From Candidatus Bipolaricaulota bacterium (GTDB lineage Bacteria; Bipolaricaulota; Bipolaricaulia; UBA7950; UBA9294): a stretch of DNA of 47,897 bases. The DNA is taken from assembly GCA_030611415.1 (NCBI GenBank), contig JAUWPW010000006.1:1-47897 (forward strand), given 5' to 3'. Below are positions 21,801-29,316 of the stretch, in pieces. The translations under genes were made by a program, and so were the position numbers. Position 1 is the first letter of the stretch. Each line of letters begins with the position of its first letter. The notes beneath the pieces were generated by a model. The model had not been told where the DNA came from. It saw nothing but the letters and a program-made list of their open reading frames with translations, and made no database searches.

Positions 21801-22164
21801 GACTAACCTTGTTGTGGCAATGACCCACATGCAGAACGAAACAACGAATTACGCTGATGTTGTCTTGGCAATGTCTCTTCCGATTGAATGCCGGGGACAT
21901 CTAATCGATACTAACAACAGAACTAAGGCGTTATCATCTGATCTTAGCAGTCCCATTCATAAAGAAAACTGGAAGATCATTGTTGAACTTGGTTCTGTGC
22001 TCGGTCTAGGCTGGCATTACAGCGAACTCCAAGCAGTAACAAAGGACACAAACTCTCTGTTGGGCTCTCATTCCGTAAATAAAGACGGTGTTTCGATGTT
22101 TCCGGGCACAGTAAGCTCCTTAACACTTGCGATCGAACATGAGTTATCCAAAGCAGGGATATAG
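18847..22164 (+). CDS. Large fused oxidoreductase: [2Fe-2S] ferredoxin + GltD/NfnB-like FAD/NAD(P) domain + 2x[4Fe-4S] + NuoG/molybdopterin-type domain
   Basis: [79 protein letters not shown] and [26 protein letters not shown]...[25 protein letters not shown]. Confidence 0.88.
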   Translation: [1105 protein letters not shown]

Positions 22165-22248
22165 TCTTTGAGATAATCCTTAGCACGACCATAGTTCATA
22201 AACATCAACGAACTTCAGATCCTTTGGATTCGTGCACCTCTCACCAGC

Positions 22249-22276
22249 TTGACATCTATAAGCAAGAAGCTATTCT
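22249..22276 (+). promoter_or_regulatory. Putative sigma70-type promoter 9 nt before the metallophosphoesterase ATG
   Basis: TTGACA-16 nt-TATTCT. Confidence 0.55.
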
Positions 22277-22285
22277 GAGAGAGCA

Positions 22286-23266
22286 ATGATGCAAGCAGTT
22301 GCTGTAACTGACCTTCACGGAAATGTCTCCCTCTACGAGCTCCTGTTACGCGTCGCCAATCTATGGAAGCTTACCTCCATCTTTATCACCGGTGACCTTG
22401 CCCCTAGCACTCTTCAAATTCAACAAGATAGCGTCAAGAGCATCACTGGCCGCGAACGTGGAGCGGTTGTACAAGAGAAGTTCTTCACCGATCAATTTAT
22501 CCCTCTTCTCGGTAGCTTTCTCCTCGAACATCGCCATACTGACATCTACGCAATTATGGGGAACGATGACCGCCGAGTGAATGAACCCTTATTGAAGGCG
22601 TTCGATGAAGATGTAACAAATTTTCACCTATTAAACGATCGACTAGTTCCACTACGCGATTCCCATCAAAAGCAATCGTTCTTCCCCGGCGAGATACCTC
22701 GGCTGTGGGTGGCAGGATATCCCTACGTTCCTCCTGGGGGATCCCTGTTAATGGACTGGGTGAAGTATGAGAACCGCGTCAAACTACGGCCATCAGGAAT
22801 GGATTCCACCACGGACATCTACGACATGGGGATTGCGACAGATACACGAGCCCACTTGTCAACGATCGCGGACGACCTCGATGATTTCGAAGCCTATTTG
22901 CAACGTGATTCCCACACCAAAAGCAAGATCTCCTACAATCCCGCGCGGACAATCCATCTCTTCCACGCCTCTCCTTACAACACACTACTTGACTGGACTA
23001 CCCCTCGCGGGCGCTACGACTACCTTCATCTCCCCGATCACGTGGGAAGCGTAGAGATCCGCCGGTTTATCGAGCGCACACAACCTTATCTGGTTCTTTC
23101 AGGGCACTGCCACGAGTCCGTTGTCATCGGTGATTACAAGGATGATTTAGGAAAGACGCGCTGCGTTAATCCAGGGAGCCAGACACACCTGGATGTATTG
23201 AGCTTAGTACAATTTGATATTTACCATCCACAGGAGATGAAACAGTTCTTCATCCACGCACGATGA
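22286..23266 (+). CDS. Metallophosphoesterase
   Basis: VTDLHGN, ITGDLAPS, AIMGNDD, SGHCHES. Confidence 0.85.
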   Translation: MMQAVAVTDLHGNVSLYELLLRVANLWKLTSIFITGDLAPSTLQIQQDSVKSITGRERGAVVQEKFFTDQFIPLLGSFLLEHRHTDIYAIMGNDDRRVNEPLLKAFDEDVTNFHLLNDRLVPLRDSHQKQSFFPGEIPRLWVAGYPYVPPGGSLLMDWVKYENRVKLRPSGMDSTTDIYDMGIATDTRAHLSTIADDLDDFEAYLQRDSHTKSKISYNPARTIHLFHASPYNTLLDWTTPRGRYDYLHLPDHVGSVEIRRFIERTQPYLVLSGHCHESVVIGDYKDDLGKTRCVNPGSQTHLDVLSLVQFDIYHPQEMKQFFIHAR

Positions 23267-23272
23267 AGGATC

Positions 23273-23299
23273 GGGGGCTCCTGGCCCACAGGAGCCCCC
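23273..23299. terminator. Perfect 11-bp stem-loop between convergent genes
   Basis: GGGGGCTCCTG-GCCCA-CAGGAGCCCCC; no clear T-tract on either side. Confidence 0.6.
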
Positions 23300-23311
23300 A
23301 GACTTTAGAAG

Positions 23312-23818
23312 TTAACACCACAGACAAACGGGACTTGCCTCCACTGAACGGAGAATAGCCCCACAGCCACGGTGTTTCCATTGCTCCTCGACATCCACAA
23401 ACTGAACATCGAGGAGTCTTGCTGGACCACGAATCGGCCCAAGCAATCCTTGATAAGACGTCACCAATCCTAGATCCAGCCTCTGCAACAGCGCATACGC
23501 TTGATCTAGTTTGCGATGAACAACTACGATAAGATCAATATCCGAAGCGATTTGTGCATCTCCATTCATCGCACTTCCATAGAGATAAACACCACAAACA
23601 CCACATTCCAATCTTCCAAGATATCCTGCTATACCCTTTGCGATCCTATACCGAAGCGTACTATGGGCAAGCGCTTCACCGTTACGCAGTGCAATCACAG
23701 CCTGCTCCACACTTACATGTAAGCGATTGGCACAGAAAGCCACTGCACGGTTCAACAGCACCTCTGATTCAAGCTCCGCTGCAAGCAGACCACTTGGGGT
23801 ACCAAGGCTCATTTTCAT
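23312..23818 (-). CDS. Minimal nucleotidyltransferase-domain protein
   Basis: VYLYGSAMNGDAQIASDIDLIVVV matches GSxxxGxxxxxSDIDL. Confidence 0.8.
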   Translation of the reverse strand: MKMSLGTPSGLLAAELESEVLLNRAVAFCANRLHVSVEQAVIALRNGEALAHSTLRYRIAKGIAGYLGRLECGVCGVYLYGSAMNGDAQIASDIDLIVVVHRKLDQAYALLQRLDLGLVTSYQGLLGPIRGPARLLDVQFVDVEEQWKHRGCGAILRSVEASPVCLWC

Positions 23819-23835
23819 CCTCTCTTCACATTAGC

Positions 23836-25140
23836 CTAAAGGAACACACCACGCAGCATGGCCGCTTGCGCAACACGTTCCACTCCTAACACGAAGGCTG
23901 CCAACCGCAAGGAGATATTCCTTTCCTTGGACAGATCTAATACCTCCCTTAGAGCACGCTGCATAACTTTCCCAAGGCGCTGGTTGGTCTCCTCTTCCTC
24001 CCAAGGAAGACACTGGATATTCTGCACCCATTCAAAGTACGAGCAGACGACACCGCCAGCGTTGGCAAGGATGTCTGGCACAACGACGATTTCATTCTCT
24101 GCAAGGATAACGTCTGCTTCCGGAGTCGTGGGACCGTTTGCCGCTTCTATGATAACATTCGCTCTGACATGCGCTGCATTCTGTGAGGTGATTTGTGCCT
24201 CCAATGCAGCAGGGATCAATATATCCACATCAAGAGTGAGCAGTTCTTCGTTTGTGATCTCCTCTATGCCAGAAGCACAATAACCGGCAAGCAGGTGGCC
24301 CGGGGAACCCTTTACATAGTGGACAACATCGTCAATATCAAAGCCCTCACTGCGGTAGTATCCACCCGAGATGTCACTCAGTGCGACAACCTTACCACCC
24401 TGTTTGCTGAGCAGCCGGGCTGCAACCGATCCAACATTACCAAAACCCTGCACCGCAATAGTTGCATGAGAAAGGTCAATGCCAAGCCGCTGCAGAACTC
24501 CAATTGTGATAAACATCACTCCGCGCCCGGTTGCCTCCGCTCGCCCCAAGGCACCGCCAAGTTCAATGGATTTTCCCGTCACGATACCAGGAACTGCTTC
24601 ACCACGTAGTTGACTGGCTGTATCCACAACCCAGTTCATGATGGATGCGTTTGTATTCACATCCGGAGCAGGAATATCCTGCTTCGGTCCAATGATCGGA
24701 AGGATACGTGCGGTATAGCAACGAGTCAACCGCTCTACTTCCCGCTCAGAAAGCCGCGTCGGATCACATACAACTCCACCTTTTGCCCCACCATATGGCA
24801 CATTAGCCACAGCGCATTTCCATGTCATCCAACCAGCTAATGCTTTCACCTCATCAAGAGTTACACCAGGGTGATAACGAATCCCTCCTTTACATGGCCC
24901 ACGCGCGCTACTGTACTGAACCCGATATCCAGTAAAGACCTCTATCTCACCATCATCACGTATGATTGGAATGCTCACTTCCAGAGAGCGTTCCGGAGAA
25001 CGAAGAATCTTCCAGATACCATCCGGAATGCTCGTATGCACACGCGCCAGATCCAGCTGTCGCAACATCATCTGATAGGGATTAATCGTTGTCCGTACTG
25101 CTTCTTTTTGCAGAACCTCAGTTATTCTCTTAGCCGCCAT
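23836..25140 (-). CDS. gdhA: Glu/Leu/Phe/Val dehydrogenase (glutamate dehydrogenase)
   Basis: GPCKGGIRYHPGVTLDEVKALAGWMTWKCAVANVPYGGAKGGV, VQGFGNVGSVAA, ANAGGVVCSYFEWVQN; start placed at the ATG preceded by ggaggtg. Confidence 0.95.
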   Translation of the reverse strand: MAAKRITEVLQKEAVRTTINPYQMMLRQLDLARVHTSIPDGIWKILRSPERSLEVSIPIIRDDGEIEVFTGYRVQYSSARGPCKGGIRYHPGVTLDEVKALAGWMTWKCAVANVPYGGAKGGVVCDPTRLSEREVERLTRCYTARILPIIGPKQDIPAPDVNTNASIMNWVVDTASQLRGEAVPGIVTGKSIELGGALGRAEATGRGVMFITIGVLQRLGIDLSHATIAVQGFGNVGSVAARLLSKQGGKVVALSDISGGYYRSEGFDIDDVVHYVKGSPGHLLAGYCASGIEEITNEELLTLDVDILIPAALEAQITSQNAAHVRANVIIEAANGPTTPEADVILAENEIVVVPDILANAGGVVCSYFEWVQNIQCLPWEEEETNQRLGKVMQRALREVLDLSKERNISLRLAAFVLGVERVAQAAMLRGVFL

Positions 25141-25442
25141 AAGGCGTTCACCTCCAACGAGAAAGCATAGGTCCCTTCTCATACCAAGACTAGGCTAAAC
25201 GACAGTGGCACAAGTTCATTTTTGCAGCCCCGTAACCACTAGAAATGAAATCATTCACATCCCAAACTCAGCAAGATGGATAGTCTTTGTCCAAGGTTAG
25301 AAGCATAATAAGGGCCTCCAGCCATGGTCAGATAGCTACTTTAGTCATGTCATTTGTCATACTCATACCAGCTTAATAGGCGTACTCATCCCTCATAGAT
25401 GCCATGTAGTTCCCTGTCGTCTCACATTGGTTGCAACGGAGG

Positions 25443-26135
25443 ATGAGTGTAGTCTGTTTTATTAGAGCGATGAGAAAAGTAATTCAGAAGAATGAAAGAC
25501 AGAAAGCTGACTGGAAGCAGCTCATTGACAGCTATGCTCCTCTCCACGTCCGTTACCCAGAGGGCGAACTCATCTACCAGGTTGGGACTTACGCTGCCGG
25601 AATCTACCTTATTACAAGGGGGTTTGTCAGTGACCACTGTACGACACGGAAGAAGGATCGCTACCTTTCCACATCAGAGATCCTTGGACCGGGTGAGCTC
25701 ATTGGTTTGGCAATCTTACTACAGGGATCCGATAAGCTGCACATAAGCCGTGCCCGCGCAATCACCGAAACAGAACTTTGCTTCTTTGAAAAGGAAAGCT
25801 TCTTTAAGATGGCGCAAGAACAGACCATAGTTAAGGATTACTGCATAGATTGCTTAGCACGACGTCTCTACTCCATAAAACGGCGGAGCTGCCCCACGGA
25901 TCACAAGACGCCCGCGGAGCAGATGTACCAACTCCTCCTTGAGCTAGCACAAAAACACGGGGAATACTCGGAGAAGGGGTTGATTCTTCTTCCAACAGAG
26001 ATCACCGAAGCGGTCCTAGCACAACTACTAGGAATCTCAAATACTAAGCTATCCCGTATCATCACCTCGGTTACCTGGGTCTCCTTATTAGGGGAACGGC
26101 TCGCCCTCCTCCCAGAGGCATCTCCTCTCAGCTAA
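25443..26135 (+). CDS. Crp/Fnr-family transcriptional regulator
   Basis: cNMP-binding fold (YPEGELIYQVGTYAAGIYLITRGFV..., LGPGELIGLAILLQ) followed by an HTH (EAVLAQLLGISNTKLSRII); exact start uncertain. Confidence 0.78.
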   Translation: MSVVCFIRAMRKVIQKNERQKADWKQLIDSYAPLHVRYPEGELIYQVGTYAAGIYLITRGFVSDHCTTRKKDRYLSTSEILGPGELIGLAILLQGSDKLHISRARAITETELCFFEKESFFKMAQEQTIVKDYCIDCLARRLYSIKRRSCPTDHKTPAEQMYQLLLELAQKHGEYSEKGLILLPTEITEAVLAQLLGISNTKLSRIITSVTWVSLLGERLALLPEASPLS

Positions 26136-26156
26136 ACGAAGAAAAGATCCCTTTCG

Positions 26157-26954
26157 TTACAGGGTTTCTTCTATAATAGAGAGGTAGAATGAGCTGATTC
26201 GGGCACGCTCCACCAGGGTGTCCATATCGATGATGGTGATTTGACTCTGTGCAGTCTCTATCAGCCCTCGTGTGCGGAATCGCTTAAGGACACGCATCAG
26301 TGTCTCGATCGACACACCGATCATCTCAGCTAGTGTTTGGCGAGTAACAGGGGGATCAAGTAGGACAGTCCTCCCGTTTTTCTTTCCGTACTTGTTGGCC
26401 AAGGCAAGAAGCAGTAAAGCCAGATTGCGATCAATTGATTCCACTGCCTCTCGGGTAAGCTTGAACTCAAGCATGATCACCTCGCGGGATAACCACCGAC
26501 AGAGGTCCGCAAACAGCCGAGGATGCTCCTTGCTATACGCAAGAATATTAGACCGTTCAAAGAAAACCAAAGAGGATTCAACAATTGCCTTAGCGAACTG
26601 AACATTGACCGGTTCCCGCTCGAGGAAAACCACTTCCAGACCAAACATTTCGCCCGGGGCAAGGAATCTAAGTATACGCTTTTCCCATCCTTTGCTCGCG
26701 TATTTCCCGATGGAAACAAGGCCATCCTGAACAATATACACCCCTGCAGCATAGGCTCCCTCCTGGGCAATAAGCTCCCCATCATCATAGTGCACCCCTA
26801 AGGATATCTCTCGCAGAGTCTTGATGTCCTTGGAGGTAAGAGAAGGGAAAACGTGGGACAAGAACTCAACTCTATCACCTGTTGATCCACCCTTAATGGA
26901 CATAGCAGCACCTATTTTAAGGGAATCTGGCTCGATTTCACAGGGCTCAAGCAC
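26157..26954 (-). CDS. Crp/Fnr-family transcriptional regulator
   Basis: YDDGELIAQEGAYAAGVYIVQDGLVSIG, LAPGEMFGLEVVF, HTH VTRQTLAEMIGVSIETLMRVLKRFRTRGLI. Confidence 0.88.
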   Translation of the reverse strand: MLEPCEIEPDSLKIGAAMSIKGGSTGDRVEFLSHVFPSLTSKDIKTLREISLGVHYDDGELIAQEGAYAAGVYIVQDGLVSIGKYASKGWEKRILRFLAPGEMFGLEVVFLEREPVNVQFAKAIVESSLVFFERSNILAYSKEHPRLFADLCRWLSREVIMLEFKLTREAVESIDRNLALLLLALANKYGKKNGRTVLLDPPVTRQTLAEMIGVSIETLMRVLKRFRTRGLIETAQSQITIIDMDTLVERARISSFYLSIIEETL

Positions 26955-27032
26955 AAGATCCTCTCTTTTCCTTATTCACTCAGGTTTTTTGTACAATCGT
27001 AACAATTCCTGCTTGTGGTCTTCAATATCTGA

Positions 27033-27170
27033 TCATTTGTAGCATACCGCATATATTGGATCGAGCTTTGCTACGCGTAGTGCCGGGTACAATCCAAACG
27101 TCACGCCAGGCAACACCGAGAACCCACAAGCCAGGAGTGCTGGAGTGAACGATACTACGAACGGCCAGTC
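27033..27170 (-). pseudogene. C-terminal remnant of a MacB/FtsX-type ABC permease
   Basis: WPFVVSFTPALLACGFSVLPGVTFGLYPALRVAKLDPIYAVCYK-stop matches the MacB C-terminus (FGLYPARRAARLDPIEALRYE type); nothing of the upstream protein remains. Confidence 0.7.
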
Positions 27171-27590
27171 GCCTCGTTCTGTCGCTGTGGTGGGCGCAAG
27201 CTCGCGTCCAGAATCAGTTGCGGGTGAGATCCTTCGCAATATCCTACGTTGTGGCTACCACGGGATCGTCTAACCGGTGAACCCAAAGCATGACACAGTT
27301 GAAGAGCTCCCCTGCTACGCATCTGTCGATGATCTCCCTGGGAGAGTCGATCTTGCCGTCCTCGCCATCAATAAGAATCTTGTCCTTCGGGTCGTCGAAC
27401 AGTGTGGGGATATTGCCCTTCCCGCTGCTGATTCGGCTATTGTCATCTTCCGTCCCCCCGCTTGTATATAAGGAGGCCGCAGAGGTTGTCGCCTCGGGAA
27501 TTCTCCGTGTGGTCAAGGAGAACCCGGGTAAGCCAGTTCTTGTTTGCACCCTCAGCAAAAGCTCGACCCTCGCGAGATTGACCTGAACCC
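27166..27590 (+). pseudogene. Degraded ADP-forming acyl/acetyl-CoA synthetase
   Basis: RSVAVVGASSRPESVAGEILRNILRCGYHGIV*PVNPKHDTVEELPCYASVDDLPGRVDLAVLAI with in-frame TAA, then after a frameshift at C6 (27454-27459) PPLVYKEAAEVVASGILRVVKENPGKPVLVCTL. Confidence 0.72.
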
Positions 27591-28107
27591 ATTCATTGCC
27601 AGCGAGCGGACAGCCACGGTCGACATACTGATAAGACTGGAGAATTGAGTGATTCATACACTTATTGATCGAGAGACTGAGCTATCAGATCATAAGATCT
27701 CTCTGACCTTCCTCGCCGCATACAGTAAGCCCAGGCCCAGGTGTTCTGGCGCTTCCAACCCCCACGCATTTGTAGTACTCTGGCACCGGAGGCCTTCCCT
27801 TTCAATGTGTGTCGCGCACCCAAGATATAGGGACCCGCAGGCTGCCACGATCAAGGCTATCATCAGCAGAATAGTAAGGAAGCGAAACCTGAGGCAAGGA
27901 CGAACGGACGGGGTTTGTGGCCGGATTTTGGAGTGCCGAGGATCAGTATTGACTTCCCTGTCGCTTCTTGCTACGGTAACGGTAGGAAGGTATTCTGCAT
28001 ACAAGATGCCTAGCAGTGGCTAGTTAGCCCTCTGAAGCAGGACTAGGCGGCGTACATGGCTATCAAGAAGACTCGAGGTAGGCATATGCGGAAAGCAGCA
28101 TATCCTC

Positions 28108-28130
28108 CCTAATGGAAGAAGGCCATTAGG
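28108..28130 (+). promoter_or_regulatory. Inverted repeat in the leader of the amino-acid ABC operon
   Basis: CCTAATGG-aagaagg-CCATTAGG, perfect 8-bp arms about 100 nt upstream of the start codon. Confidence 0.4.
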
Positions 28131-28231
28131 TTATGTCTATACTCGGAGGGAAGGGAGGTGAAAGTAGTAGTTTCTGGTTTATCAAGTCACTTTGTTTGTG
28201 GTGTTTGCTTAAAGTTCATAAGGAGGTAGCT

Positions 28232-29242
28232 TTGAAGAAGATACTTGTTGTAGCTGTTTTGTTGATGTTGGTTGTTTCCATCGGTGCAATGGGGCAGCAA
28301 ACCCTGGCAACCGTGCTGGAGCGAGGATACGTGATTGTGGGTGTTAACGCTGTTCTCCCGGGTTTTGGCGCCTTGGATACAGCCACTGGTGAATACGCTG
28401 GATTTGATGTCGACTACGGCAGGGCAATTGCTGCCGCTGTCGGCGTAGATGTTGAGTTTATTCCATTGACTGCAGGAGAACGTTTAACTGCCCTGCAAAC
28501 AGGTCAGATCGACGTGCTACTCCGCAACACTACTTGGACGCTTACCCGCGATTCCAAAGACCTGGGGCTGGATTTTTGCCCAACAACTTTCTACGATGGG
28601 CAAGGATTCATCGTCCGTAAGGCTGATGACATCAACTCGATTGGTGATATGGACGGAGCCACAGTCTGTGTGACCTCGGGCACGACCACAGAGGGCAACC
28701 TTGCTGACGCATTTCGCCTGCACGACTTGGCGTTAACTACGCAAGTATTTGCCGATACAGAAGCATCTTTTGGCGCGTATGACGTTGCTGGCTGTGACTG
28801 CTACACCAGCGACAAATCTCAGCTGGCGTCACTGCGAACCACTGCCGCTGTTCCGGGCGACCACATAATTCTCCCTGATACGATCTCCAAGGAACCTTTG
28901 GGGCCGTTAGTCCGCCATGGCGATAATGAGTGGTTTGACATCGTCAAGTGGACTGTATTTGCCACGTTCTTCGCTGAAGAGTATGGCATTACGCAGGCCA
29001 ACGTAGCTACATTCGAAAGCACCAACCCTGAGATCCGACGCTTCCTCGGAGTAGAAGGCGGAATGGGTGCAAAGTTAGGCTTGGCCGAGGACTGGGCGAT
29101 GAACGTTGTCTTAGCAGTCGGTAACTACGGCGAGATCTACGACCGCCACTTGGGTCCCAATGGCCTTGACATCCCACGAGCCGGATCGCTAAACGCGCTT
29201 TGGACACAGGGCGGACTTATTTACTGCCCCGCATGGCGCTAA
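28232..29242 (+). CDS. Polar amino-acid ABC transporter substrate-binding protein
   Basis: TTG start preceded by aaggaggt; signal peptide LKKILVVAVLLMLVVSIGAMG; ERGYVIVGVNAVLPGFGALD..YAGFDVDYGRAIAAAVG. Confidence 0.92.
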   Translation: MKKILVVAVLLMLVVSIGAMGQQTLATVLERGYVIVGVNAVLPGFGALDTATGEYAGFDVDYGRAIAAAVGVDVEFIPLTAGERLTALQTGQIDVLLRNTTWTLTRDSKDLGLDFCPTTFYDGQGFIVRKADDINSIGDMDGATVCVTSGTTTEGNLADAFRLHDLALTTQVFADTEASFGAYDVAGCDCYTSDKSQLASLRTTAAVPGDHIILPDTISKEPLGPLVRHGDNEWFDIVKWTVFATFFAEEYGITQANVATFESTNPEIRRFLGVEGGMGAKLGLAEDWAMNVVLAVGNYGEIYDRHLGPNGLDIPRAGSLNALWTQGGLIYCPAWR

Positions 29243-29256
29243 ATCCTTCGACCGAT

Positions 29257-29300
29257 GAGTACAGTCTGTTTCCAAGCAGGCTGTACTCTATTCTTCTTAC
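29257..29300 (+). terminator. Intercistronic stem-loop (attenuator or mRNA stabiliser) between binding-protein and permease genes
   Basis: GAGTACAGTCTG-tttccaag-CAGGCTGTACTC (12-bp arms, one G-T wobble) followed by tattcttctt. Confidence 0.65.
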
Positions 29301-29316
29301 GCGGAAGGAGTAAGCG

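Noticed and set aside
23554-24609. Plus-strand ORFs opposite the nucleotidyltransferase and gdhA
   Set aside because: Antisense shadows with His/Thr/Cys-rich composition and no motifs.
27690-28004. 104-aa minus-strand ORF with a hydrophobic stretch (FRFLTILLMIALIVAACGSLYLG)
   Set aside because: Could be a small membrane peptide or a membrane-protein remnant, but there is no SD and no recognisable family; not enough to annotate.
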